A DNA stretch of 12,168 nt, from positions 1 through 12,168 of the forward strand of contig UQWH01000059.1 in the NCBI GenBank assembly GCA_900544705.1, in the 5' to 3' direction. Below are positions 5,326-12,168 of the stretch, in pieces (the first letter of the stretch is position 1; every line of letters begins with the position of its first letter). Both the position numbers and the translations under genes were made by a program. The notes below the pieces were generated by a model. That model ran no database searches and had not been told where the DNA came from. It saw only the letters and a program-made list of their open reading frames with translations. This DNA is from an uncultured Eubacteriales bacterium (GTDB taxonomy: Bacteria; Bacillota; Clostridia; Oscillospirales; Oscillospiraceae).

Positions 5326-5925
5326 TTGAGCACCAGTAACGAAGAACCCCGAAGTAAGCAGAAAAAGAAAACCACACAAAAAAAGAACAATCATAGATGG
5401 GCCGTTACGGTCTTTTTTATCGCCGTCCTGCTCTCCTCGACAATCTCTTTCCTTTCCTCCACCGTTATGGAGGACGCAGAACTTGTCGAGGCGTTTATTG
5501 TCTTATTGTTCATTGTTTTCCTCGGCATTCTGTTTGATATTATTGGCGTGGCGGTGATGTCCGCAAGCGAGAAGCCGTTTCATTCCATGGCGGCAAGGAA
5601 GGTCCCCGGTGCAGCCGAGGCCCTGAAGCTCCTGCGAAATGCAGAAAAAGTTTCCAACTTCTGCAACGACGTCATTGGCGACATCTGCGGCGTCGTTTCC
5701 GGCTCTGCCTCTGCGGTCATCGCGGTCAAGGCGCTGACGCAGGTGAAGTCCGATATGCTCTCGCAGCTCATCATGTCCGCGCTGGTCGCGGGTGTGACGA
5801 TCTCCGGCAAGGCCTTCGGCAAGACTATTGCCACGAGTCAGTCCACGAACATCGTACATATTGTTTCCAAGATCATTTATTATATAAAGTCGCCTTTTTG
5901 CAGGAAAAAACGTAAAAAGAAGTGA
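5326..5925 (+). CDS. oapA: OLE-associated membrane protein A
   Basis: This 199-aa integral membrane protein has a lysine-rich N-terminus (residues 9-24), hydrophobic segments at about 25-47, 56-78, 116-137 and 145-169, and a very basic tail (RKKRKKK, 193-199). The central signature KPFHSMAARKVPGAAEA (83-99) leading to NFCNDVIGDICG (111-122) is the conserved core of OapA. It includes D115-xxx-D119, a DxxxD pattern I recall as functionally important. In Bacillus halodurans-type systems OapA binds OLE RNA and holds it at the membrane; loss of either sensitises cells to cold, ethanol and Mg2+ stress. The biochemical activity is unresolved. Basic tails at both ends could contact RNA (inference). 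It starts with TTG behind GGAGGAG and is probably co-transcribed with OLE and dxs, 24 nt downstream. Confidence 0.94.
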   Translation: MSTSNEEPRSKQKKKTTQKKNNHRWAVTVFFIAVLLSSTISFLSSTVMEDAELVEAFIVLLFIVFLGILFDIIGVAVMSASEKPFHSMAARKVPGAAEALKLLRNAEKVSNFCNDVIGDICGVVSGSASAVIAVKALTQVKSDMLSQLIMSALVAGVTISGKAFGKTIATSQSTNIVHIVSKIIYYIKSPFCRKKRKKK

Positions 5926-5949
5926 CCAATTTGACAGGTTGTGTAGCTT

Positions 5950-7800
5950 TTGGATTTACTAAGTCAGATCAGCACACGTGAGGATCTTCTGGCGCTGAAT
6001 GAACGGCAGCTGGAGCAGCTTTGCGAGGAGATCCGGCAGTTCCTTGTGCTGAATATCGCGCACACCGGCGGACACCTCGCGTCGAACCTCGGCGTGGTGG
6101 AGTTGTCTGTCGCGTTGGAGCGCGTGTTTGACACTTCAAAGGATCGGCTGCTGTTCGACGTTGGACACCAGTCCTATGTGCATAAAATTCTCACGGGCCG
6201 GCGTGACCGCTTCCGCACGCTGCGGACGTTCGGCGGCCTTTCCGGTTTCCCCAAACCGTCAGAGAGCGACAGCGACGCTTTCGTGGCGGGACACGCTTCC
6301 AGCGCGGTATCCACCGCTCTTGGCATGGCCAGAGCGCGGACGCTTTTGAAACAGGATTACCATGTGATCGCTCTGATGGGCGACGGCGCCATGACAGGCG
6401 GCCTTGCCTACGAGGGCATGAACGACGCCGGCGAGAGCGACGAGCCGCTGATCGTTATTCTGAACGACAACGGGATGTCCATCACGCCGAATGTCGGCGG
6501 GATCGCGCGGCATCTCGGCCTTATTCGTACCCGCCCGGGCTATTTCCGGATCAAGAAGGCCTATCGCGCCGTTACGAATGCCCTCCCCGGCGGCAAGGCA
6601 CTTTATCGCATGACGCACCGGCTGAAGGAACGCTGGAAGCGGATGCTCCTCGGCAGTACCCTGTTTGAGGAGATGGGCTTTGAATACTACGGCCCCGTGG
6701 ATGGACATGATCTGAAACGGCTGGAGTATATGCTCCGACTGGTCAAGAACTGCAAGCGCCCCGTGCTGCTGCATGTCATCACGCAGAAGGGCAAGGGCTA
6801 CCGCCCGGCGGAGCTGAACCCGGACGTGTTCCACGGCATCGGCTGCTTTGACCCGTCGGATGGGCATACGCCGCAGAACGCGCACCTGCCCGGCTTTTCC
6901 GATACCTTCGGCAGGGTCATGTGCGAGCTGGCAGACAAAGAGCCGCGGCTTTGCGCGATCTCTGCCGCAATGATCCGCGGGACGGGACTGGCGGAATTTC
7001 GAAAAGCGTACCCCGCTCGCTGCTTTGATGTCGGCATTGCCGAGGGGCACGCCGTCGCCATGGCGGGCGGCCTTGCAAAGCAGGGAATGCTTCCCGTGGT
7101 CGCGATCTATTCGACCTTTTTGCAGCGCGCGTATGATATGATTTTGCAGGATGTTTCCATGCTCGATCTGCACGTTGTGTTTGCGGTGGACCGCGCCGGT
7201 CTGGTCGGCGAAGACGGCGAAACGCATCATGGCCTTTTTGACGTCAACTATCTGCGCTCCGTGCCGAATATGCAGGTGCTCTGCCCGGCCAATCAGGCAG
7301 AGCTGGAGCTGATGTTGCGCCATGCGATCCTTGAGATGAAGGGGCCTGTGGCAGTCCGCTATCCGCGCGGCTGTGACGGCGCCTATACACAGGCCGCCGC
7401 GTCACCCATTCTGCGTGCAGGGCGGGACATTACGCTTGTAAGCTATGGGACGCTCATCAATCAGGTGCTCCGCGCCGCGGAGTTGCTGGAAAAGCAGGGA
7501 ATTTCCGCGGAGGTTCTGAAGCTCCCATCCATCAAACCGATCGATTTTTCCGTCATTCGCACCTCCGCCCGCAAAACCGGGCATCTGCTGGTCGCGGAGG
7601 AGGCGGTCTGCATCGGCTGCGCCGGCAAGGAAATTGCGGGCATGCTTCGCACGGAAGGGATGAATCCGGTGATCCGCCTGTGCAACGCGGGCGACCGCTT
7701 TGTACCGCAGGGCGCGGTCAGCGACCTTTACCGGCTGCTGGGGTTGGATGCGGAATCCCTTGCAAAAACTGCGCTGGAGGTGTTGGACCATGAAGCATAA
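5950..7800 (+). CDS. dxs: 1-deoxy-D-xylulose-5-phosphate synthase
   Basis: This 616-aa thiamin-diphosphate enzyme condenses pyruvate and glyceraldehyde 3-phosphate to DXP, the first step of the MEP isoprenoid pathway and a source for thiamin and pyridoxal. Visible motifs: DVGHQ (H73), the ThDP/Mg site GDGAMTGG (144-151) with NDN (172-174), the transketolase-like DVGIAEGHAV (360-369, catalytic E365) and DRAGLVGEDGETHHG (from D414), then VRYPRG. It is near the family length of about 620. Gln of the common AEQHAV motif is Gly366 here. The TTG at 5950 is used because it gives the usual N-terminus (MDLLSQISTREDL), but there is no clear Shine-Dalgarno site, so translation may be weak or coupled to oapA. 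The C-terminus overlaps tlyA by 11 nt. Cytoplasmic. Confidence 0.95.
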   Translation: MDLLSQISTREDLLALNERQLEQLCEEIRQFLVLNIAHTGGHLASNLGVVELSVALERVFDTSKDRLLFDVGHQSYVHKILTGRRDRFRTLRTFGGLSGFPKPSESDSDAFVAGHASSAVSTALGMARARTLLKQDYHVIALMGDGAMTGGLAYEGMNDAGESDEPLIVILNDNGMSITPNVGGIARHLGLIRTRPGYFRIKKAYRAVTNALPGGKALYRMTHRLKERWKRMLLGSTLFEEMGFEYYGPVDGHDLKRLEYMLRLVKNCKRPVLLHVITQKGKGYRPAELNPDVFHGIGCFDPSDGHTPQNAHLPGFSDTFGRVMCELADKEPRLCAISAAMIRGTGLAEFRKAYPARCFDVGIAEGHAVAMAGGLAKQGMLPVVAIYSTFLQRAYDMILQDVSMLDLHVVFAVDRAGLVGEDGETHHGLFDVNYLRSVPNMQVLCPANQAELELMLRHAILEMKGPVAVRYPRGCDGAYTQAAASPILRAGRDITLVSYGTLINQVLRAAELLEKQGISAEVLKLPSIKPIDFSVIRTSARKTGHLLVAEEAVCIGCAGKEIAGMLRTEGMNPVIRLCNAGDRFVPQGAVSDLYRLLGLDAESLAKTALEVLDHEA

Positions 7801-8593
7801 GGAACGGCTGGATGTTATGCTGGTCGAAAAGGGACTGTGCGAGAGCCGCAGCCGTGCGCAGGCTGTTATCATGAGCGGCGAGGTCTACGTCAACGGCCAG
7901 AAATCGGACAAGCCCGGCACGCCGACGGACGTCGAGGCCGAGATTGAGATTCGCGGCAACGCCTGTCCCTATGTCAGCCGCGGCGGATTGAAGCTGGAAA
8001 AAGCCCTGCGCGACTTCGGCGTCGATCCGACGGGTCTGACCTGCCTGGATTCCGGTGCTTCCACCGGTGGTTTTACCGACTGTCTGCTCCAAAACGGCGC
8101 AAAGCAGGTCTTTGCCATCGATGTTGGCTATGGGCAGCTTGCGTGGAGCATCCGCACGGACCCCAGAGTCGTGTGCATGGAGCGCACGAATATCCGGTAT
8201 GTCACGCCGGAGCAGCTCGGCACGCCTGTGCAGCTCGCGGTGATCGATGTGTCTTTTATTTCTTTGCGCATCGTGCTTCCTGCGGTCAAGGCACTTCTGA
8301 GTGCGGACGGGCAGATCATCTGCCTGATCAAGCCGCAGTTTGAAGCAGGAAAGGAAAATGTTGGTAAGAAGGGCGTTGTCCGCGACCCGGCGGTACATCA
8401 GGCGGTCTTGAACAGTTTTTTGCAGCTTGCAGACGAGCTGCAGATGACCGTCTGTAATCTGACGTTCTCGCCGGTCAAAGGCCCGGAGGGCAACATTGAA
8501 TTCCTCGGTCATCTGTCCATGCTGCCGGAGGGCGCGGTGATTCCGGACACTGCGGCGCTGGTCACAGCAGCCCATGAGAAGCTGAACGTATGA
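7790..8593 (+). CDS. tlyA: TlyA-family rRNA 2'-O-methyltransferase
   Basis: This 267-aa protein has an N-terminal S4 RNA-binding domain (about 5-65: RLDVMLVEKGLCESRSRAQA, then SGEVYVNGQ) and an FtsJ/RrmJ-like methyltransferase domain. The SAM-binding loop is C85-L-D87-S-G-A-S-T-G-G-F-T-D97; the family commonly has DIGAST where this has DSGAST. TlyA proteins methylate ribose 2'-OH of cytidines in 16S and 23S rRNA, in some species affecting capreomycin sensitivity; the old name haemolysin A does not describe a proven function here. The start is ATG at 7790, with GGAGG 9 nt upstream inside dxs. A longer in-frame reading from 7700 adds 30 residues foreign to the family. It overlaps nadK by 4 nt (ATGA). 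This position next to dxs and nadK is typical of Firmicutes. Confidence 0.93.
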   Translation: MKHKERLDVMLVEKGLCESRSRAQAVIMSGEVYVNGQKSDKPGTPTDVEAEIEIRGNACPYVSRGGLKLEKALRDFGVDPTGLTCLDSGASTGGFTDCLLQNGAKQVFAIDVGYGQLAWSIRTDPRVVCMERTNIRYVTPEQLGTPVQLAVIDVSFISLRIVLPAVKALLSADGQIICLIKPQFEAGKENVGKKGVVRDPAVHQAVLNSFLQLADELQMTVCNLTFSPVKGPEGNIEFLGHLSMLPEGAVIPDTAALVTAAHEKLNV

Positions 8594-9447
8594 AAAAAGT
8601 AGTCATGACCCCGAATCCCTATCGGGACCGCAATTTCAAATACGCCAATCTGGCGGAAAAGATCCTGCATGAGGCGGGCATTGAAACCCGGATCTGCCTT
8701 GCCTTTGACGTGGACAAGAACTTTGAGCTTCCGGAGGATGTCATCCTGCACGATCTGACGCAGGAGCTGCGCGACGCGGATCTTCTGATCTGCTTCGGCG
8801 GTGACGGCACGATCCTCCATGCGTCCAAGGCGGCTACCCGCGCGGGCGTGCCCATCCTCGGCGTCAATATCGGCACGATGGGTTTTATGGCGGAACTGGA
8901 AAACACCCAGATGAAGGAGCTTGCCCGCCTTGCCACGGACGACTATACCGTCGAAGAGCGCATGATGCTGCACGTTCGTGTGGAGCACGAGGGGCAGGTC
9001 ATCCTGCGAGAGGACGCGCTCAACGACGCTGTGATCACCAAGGGCGCCGTGGCGCGGATCATCCAGCTTGGCGTTTCCTGCGACGGCGTGGAGATGATGA
9101 GCTTCGGCGGCGACGGTGTGATCGTCAGCACGCCGACCGGCTCCACGGCCTATTCCATGTCTGCAGGCGGCCCTATCGTGGAGCCGACCGCGCACAATAT
9201 CATTATCACGCCGATTTGTGCGCATGATATGCGCTCCAAGACGGTCGTGACTGCCGCCGACCGCGTGATCCGTGTGGACATCGGCCGCATCGGCAGGAAA
9301 AACGCATTCCTTTCCGTGGATGGAGGCCGCGCGCTGCGGCTGAACACGGACGACCGCATCACGATCACAAGATCAAAATATGTGACAAAACTGATCCATT
9401 TATCCGACCGCAGCTTTTTCGAGATCATTAAAAATAAATTTAAGTGA
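8590..9447 (+). CDS. nadK: NAD kinase
   Basis: This 285-aa enzyme phosphorylates NAD+ to NADP+ using ATP or polyphosphate. The NADK signature GGDGT (70-74, catalytic D72) is followed by GVPILGVNIGTMGFMAEL, LNDAV (N145-D146 area) and the NAD-binding PTGSTAYS (182-189) with SAGGP. Length matches the family (about 260-300). Start ATG overlaps the tlyA stop (8590-8593), implying coupled translation; argR starts 10 nt after its stop. Cytoplasmic. Nothing unusual is seen. Confidence 0.96.
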   Translation: MKKVVMTPNPYRDRNFKYANLAEKILHEAGIETRICLAFDVDKNFELPEDVILHDLTQELRDADLLICFGGDGTILHASKAATRAGVPILGVNIGTMGFMAELENTQMKELARLATDDYTVEERMMLHVRVEHEGQVILREDALNDAVITKGAVARIIQLGVSCDGVEMMSFGGDGVIVSTPTGSTAYSMSAGGPIVEPTAHNIIITPICAHDMRSKTVVTAADRVIRVDIGRIGRKNAFLSVDGGRALRLNTDDRITITRSKYVTKLIHLSDRSFFEIIKNKFK

Positions 9448-9457
9448 GGATACCGCA

Positions 9458-9910
9458 ATGAAGGCTGAACGGCAAAGAAGAATTATTGAGCTGATCACAG
9501 AAAAGAATATTGAAACACAGGAACAGCTTCTCGCGGAACTGCATAGAAGCGGTTTTAAGAGTACACAGGCGACGATCTCACGCGACATTAAGGAGCTTCA
9601 GATCGTCAAGTCCCTAGACGGTATGGGCGGCTATCGCTATGGTATGCCGCATAAGAACGAGCACGACCGTTTCGGCGCGCGTTTCCGCGTGATTTTCAAG
9701 GAGTGCGTCAACAGTCTGGACTATGCGCAGAACCTGATCGTTGTCAAGACCATGCCCGGTCTTGGCGCGGCCGCCGGTGCGAATATCGATGCGCTGAAGA
9801 TGCCTACTGTGGTTGGCACACTGTCCGGTGACGATACAACGCTTGTCATTATGCGAGATAACGAATCGGCGGCGGAATTCTGCGCCGAGATTCGTAAAAT
9901 GCTGGAATAA
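9458..9910 (+). CDS. argR: Arginine repressor ArgR/AhrC
   Basis: This 150-aa regulator has an N-terminal winged helix (about 1-65; recognition region TQATISRDIKEL at 36-47) and a C-terminal oligomerisation and arginine-binding domain (about 75-150) with GAAAGANID (103-111) and GTLSGDDT (120-127). The hexamer binds ARG boxes with L-arginine as corepressor, repressing arginine synthesis and in Bacillus activating catabolism. ATG at 9458 follows TGAGGA by 7 nt. No arginine genes lie nearby; the gene sits before recN, as is common in Firmicutes. Confidence 0.96.
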   Translation: MKAERQRRIIELITEKNIETQEQLLAELHRSGFKSTQATISRDIKELQIVKSLDGMGGYRYGMPHKNEHDRFGARFRVIFKECVNSLDYAQNLIVVKTMPGLGAAAGANIDALKMPTVVGTLSGDDTTLVIMRDNESAAEFCAEIRKMLE

Positions 9911-9925
9911 AAGAGGGAAAGAGCC

Positions 9926-11578
9926 ATGCTCCGTCTGCTGCATATCGAGAATATTGCCGTGATCGAGCGGGCGGATATCCTGTTTGAGCGCGGCTTCAAC
10001 GTCATGACCGGCGAAACCGGCGCCGGTAAATCCATCGTCATCGACGCGATCTCCGCTATTTTAGGCGAGCGCGCCTATCGCGATATGATCCGGACCGGCA
10101 CGCAGAAGGCGGCAGTCCGTGCAATTTTCGAGGACGTGCCGGAATCGGCGTGGTTTGCGGCCAACGATGTGCCCTACGCCGCTGAAACGACCATCCAACG
10201 CGAGATCTATCTCGATGGCAAGAACGTCTGCAAGGTCAACGGTGTTCCGGTCACGGTCACGGTACTCAAGCAGCTTGGAATCCAGCTGATCAACATCCAT
10301 GGGCAGCACGATTCTGCGTCACTGTTTGACGAGAACTATCACTTGAGTTTTCTGGACAGCTTTGCCTGCGATGAATCGTTACTGGACGATTACCGGCAAA
10401 AGTACCAGAGTGTGCTTTCCTTGCGCCGCGAGATCGAGCGGCTGAGTATGGACGAGAGCGAGAAGCTCCGCCGAATGGAAACGCTCAAATACCAGATCGA
10501 GGAGATCTCCCGCGCAGATCTGAAGCCGGGGGAGGACGACACGCTGGAGGCTCGCCGCAAGCTGCTGCAGAATTCCGAAAAGCTCTCCGAGGGCTTGCAG
10601 GATGCAGCGGCCTGCATCGACGGCGGGGAGGACTCCGAGGGCGCAGCAGCGCTGCTTTCCGAGGCGGAACACGCGCTTGCGCGTATTGCCCGCTATGATG
10701 AGAGGCTGTCGCAGCTGCACGACACGGCTTCCGACCTGATGTATCAGGTGCAGGACGTCGCGGAGCAGCTTCGTGACCGCCTGTATCAGCTCTCCTATTC
10801 CGCCGACGAGTTGGAGCAGATCGAGGACAGACTCGACACCATCCACCGCCTGCGCCGCAAATACGGGGCGACCTGCGAGGATATTCTGGCGTTTCTGGTA
10901 TCTGCGCAGAAGGAGCTTGACGAGATCGAGTTTGCCGGCGACCGGGTGGAGCAGCTCAAAGGGAAGCTCCAAAAGGCGGAAAAAGCAGCGTGGGATGCGG
11001 CCCTCCGGCTTCGCGAGGCGCGCAAGGAGGCCGCCGCCGGCCTGACGGCGCGGATCCTCGAAGAGCTTTCTCAGCTTGATATGAAGAAAGTGCAGTTTTC
11101 CTGCGAATTCACCGAAACGGAGCTTTCACCGGTCGGTGCAGATGCAGTGGCATTTTATATGTCCGCCAACCTTGGTGAAGCGCTCAAACCCCTGAACAAG
11201 GTCGCTTCCGGCGGCGAGCTGGCGCGCATCATGCTGGCGCTCAAGAATGTGCTGGCAGAGAAAGACCATGTGCCGACGCTGATTTTTGACGAGGTGGACA
11301 CCGGTGTTTCCGGCCGAGCGGCGCAGCGCGTTGCGGAGAAGCTGCATCAGGTGTCGCTGAGCAAGCAGGTCCTGTGCGTGACCCATCTGCCGCAGATCGC
11401 GGCGCTTGCCGATACCCACTTGCTCATCGCCAAGGGGGAGCGCGACGGGCGGACCTTTACGACTGTGGAGCCGCTTGATCTGGAGGGCAGAAAGGCAGAG
11501 CTGGCGCGCATCATCGGCGGCGCGAACATCACTGAAACGACGCTGAAAAGCGCAGAGGAAATGCTGCAAAGAGAATAG
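9926..11578 (+). CDS. recN: DNA repair protein RecN
   Basis: This 550-aa SMC-like ATPase acts early in double-strand-break repair, gathering DNA ends before RecA-dependent recombination. Walker A is GETGAGKS (29-36), preceded by the typical LLHIENIAVIE start. A long charged helical region (about 150-370) fits the coiled-coil arms. The ABC signature is SGGELAR (428-434) and Walker B is LIFDEVDTGVSG (D455, E456). Length agrees with the family (550-570). ATG at 9926 follows an AGAGGGAAAGAG site and lies 15 nt after argR. It is the last gene of the OLE-oapA-dxs cluster; a terminator-like hairpin begins 5 nt after it. No LexA-type box was noted immediately upstream. Confidence 0.96.
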   Translation: MLRLLHIENIAVIERADILFERGFNVMTGETGAGKSIVIDAISAILGERAYRDMIRTGTQKAAVRAIFEDVPESAWFAANDVPYAAETTIQREIYLDGKNVCKVNGVPVTVTVLKQLGIQLINIHGQHDSASLFDENYHLSFLDSFACDESLLDDYRQKYQSVLSLRREIERLSMDESEKLRRMETLKYQIEEISRADLKPGEDDTLEARRKLLQNSEKLSEGLQDAAACIDGGEDSEGAAALLSEAEHALARIARYDERLSQLHDTASDLMYQVQDVAEQLRDRLYQLSYSADELEQIEDRLDTIHRLRRKYGATCEDILAFLVSAQKELDEIEFAGDRVEQLKGKLQKAEKAAWDAALRLREARKEAAAGLTARILEELSQLDMKKVQFSCEFTETELSPVGADAVAFYMSANLGEALKPLNKVASGGELARIMLALKNVLAEKDHVPTLIFDEVDTGVSGRAAQRVAEKLHQVSLSKQVLCVTHLPQIAALADTHLLIAKGERDGRTFTTVEPLDLEGRKAELARIIGGANITETTLKSAEEMLQRE

Positions 11579-11582
11579 CACG

Positions 11583-11613
11583 GTAACAGCCAAGGAAACT
11601 TGCCTGTTACTTT
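11583..11613 (+). terminator. Terminator-like hairpin after recN
   Basis: GTAACAGCCAAG (11583-11594) pairs with CTTGCCTGTTAC (11599-11610), with one C-C mismatch, around a GAAA tetraloop. The following tract TTTGCTTTCT is only moderately U-rich, so termination may be incomplete. Confidence 0.65.
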
Positions 11614-11630
11614 GCTTTCTGCAATATTTC

Positions 11631-11659
11631 TTGACAATATATGAAAAATCAAATATAAT
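11631..11659 (+). promoter_or_regulatory. Perfect-consensus sigma-A promoter of the last gene
   Basis: TTGACA (11631-11636), a 17-nt spacer and TATAAT (11654-11659): all 12 consensus positions match, in an AT-rich stretch unlike the surrounding GC-rich DNA. The -10 ends 37 nt before the ATG. Confidence 0.92.
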
Positions 11660-11696
11660 ATTACTGGTTTTAAATTCAGTAAAAAGGGGGATAACG

Positions 11697-12071
11697 ATGT
11701 TTGGTAACAAAACAAAGAAGGTAGTTTTTTCAAAGGAATACACCATTGAGAGCCTGTTTGAAGCAATCAAGGACAAGCCGTTTACGGTCGGCCAGCCGAT
11801 GCTCGTCAAGCACGCCTTTATGTACGTGATCGTATTTCCGGAGCTGGATCGTCAGAATCAGGTCTGGATCATGCCGCGTGGCAAGCTGACAAAGAAGTTC
11901 ACTGTCCAGAAGCAGGAGATGGCAGGGTTCGGCAATCAGATGGCTAACGCCGCGATCGACAGTGCAACGCATGGCGTGTTCGGGATGGGCCGCATGGTCG
12001 GCAGCAATAGCAAGCGCTGTCAGGAGCTTGTCGAGATCACAGCGGAAGAGCTTCAGAAGCTCGGGTTGTAA
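11697..12071 (+). CDS. Uncharacterised small cytoplasmic protein
   Basis: This 124-aa protein belongs to no family I recognise. The N-terminus is basic (MFGNKTKKVVFSKEYT). Residues ~30-70 look beta-rich (PMLVKHAFMYVIVFPEL, then NQVWIMPRGKLTKKFTV). A glycine/alanine/methionine-rich stretch (about 77-102: FGNQMANAA...GVFGMGRMVGS) precedes a charged C-terminal helix (VEITAEELQKLGL). There is no signal peptide, clear transmembrane segment or cysteine cluster; one cysteine lies near the end. The ATG at 11697 is chosen because AGGGGG sits 6 nt upstream; an in-frame TTG at 11631 is the -35 box itself and cannot be the start. With a perfect promoter and strong ribosome site, high expression is likely (inference). 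It is monocistronic between recN and the right-end repeat. Confidence 0.85.
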   Translation: MFGNKTKKVVFSKEYTIESLFEAIKDKPFTVGQPMLVKHAFMYVIVFPELDRQNQVWIMPRGKLTKKFTVQKQEMAGFGNQMANAAIDSATHGVFGMGRMVGSNSKRCQELVEITAEELQKLGL

Positions 12072-12076
12072 CAAGT

Positions 12077-12103
12077 AAGTGGGAAGCCTTTGGCTTCCCA
12101 CTT
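12077..12103 (+). terminator. Strong hairpin after the last gene; terminator-like, no T-run
   Basis: AAGTGGGAAGCC (12077-12088) pairs perfectly with GGCTTCCCACTT (12092-12103) around TTT. No U-tract follows (CAGACCGTCG), so it may be a 3'-end or stability hairpin rather than a classic intrinsic terminator. It is joined directly to the right-end repeat. Confidence 0.55.
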
Positions 12104-12168
12104 CAGACCGTCGAAAAACCTATCCAGCCGAAAGTTTCGGAGGGAAGAATAGTGTGAAAGGGAACCGT
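12103..12168 (+). repeat. Intergenic hairpin repeat element, right copy (cut by window end)
   Basis: This is the reverse complement of 36-100 at 60 of 66 aligned columns. It includes CCGAAAGTTTCGG (12125-12137) and ends in GTGAAAGGGAACCGT. In the left copy that last part is one arm of an 11-bp hairpin, so the partner arm probably lies beyond the window. It follows the last gene's stop by 31 nt. Confidence 0.75.

Noticed and set aside
5931..5960. TTGACA before dxs as a promoter
   Set aside because: There is no good -10 box at 16-18 nt; the best (TTTACT) is weak and inside the coding region.
6259..7323. 354-aa minus-strand frame opposite dxs
   Set aside because: It is a shadow of the dxs coding strand; no recognisable domain and no ribosome site.
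7700..7789. Upstream extension of tlyA
   Set aside because: The added residues are an out-of-frame reading of the dxs C-terminus and do not belong to TlyA.
1..12168. Whole window as a composite transposon bounded by inverted repeats
   Set aside because: No transposase or recombinase is present, the content is conserved housekeeping genes, and the repeats look like intergenic hairpin elements tied to gene 3' ends.

Overview
The window looks like chromosome of a moderately GC-rich Clostridia-type Firmicute, perhaps a gut Oscillospiraceae/Ruminococcaceae-like lineage. The evidence is Firmicute-type genes (YhaM family, ArgR/AhrC, RecN, TlyA/YqxC), G-rich Shine-Dalgarno sites, TTG starts, sigma-A promoters with 17-bp spacers, and an OLE RNA locus. 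The genus cannot be fixed from the sequence alone. No transposase, integrase, CRISPR array, tRNA or rRNA is visible.

Layout. (1) 1-124: an intergenic repeat element made of hairpins; a diverged inverted copy closes the window at 12103-12168. (2) 127-684 (-): a NUDIX hydrolase. It is divergent from a YhaM-type 3'-5' exoribonuclease at 977-1930 (+). The gap holds one promoter for each gene and an orphan + strand terminator. (3) 1992-4431: a Zn(II)/Cd(II)-responsive efflux operon with its own promoter and a 24-bp operator: a SmtB/CzrA-type ArsR repressor, a separate 73-aa HMA metal-binding protein, and a P1B-2 ATPase that lacks an N-terminal HMA domain. A strong terminator ends it. (4) 4658-11578: the main locus. 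A promoter drives a ~612-nt OLE (ornate large extremophilic) RNA, followed by its membrane partner gene oapA, then dxs, tlyA, nadK, argR and recN in tightly packed or overlapping order. (5) 11631-12071: an unrecognised 124-aa protein behind a perfect consensus promoter.

The key discovery is the OLE RNA with OapA. OLE is one of the largest highly structured bacterial non-coding RNAs of only partly known function. It forms a membrane ribonucleoprotein with OapA and is tied to tolerance of cold, alcohol and Mg2+ stress. Here it has an extended -10 promoter, 5' and 3' ends that close by a perfect 8-bp pairing, a perfect 10-bp helix in its 3' domain, and the known downstream order (oapA-dxs-tlyA-nadK-argR-recN). 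As I recall, xseA-xseB-ispA lies upstream in Bacillus-type loci. Here a zinc/cadmium efflux operon takes that place, so the RNA must rely on its own promoter.

How the genes work together. Dxs makes DXP for isoprenoids, thiamin and pyridoxal. TlyA methylates rRNA, NadK makes NADP(H), ArgR senses arginine and RecN acts in recombinational repair. This is a conserved housekeeping cluster, not a single pathway. The arsR-HMA-ATPase set is self-contained: metal binds the repressor, the promoter opens, and the small HMA protein and the pump sequester and export the metal.
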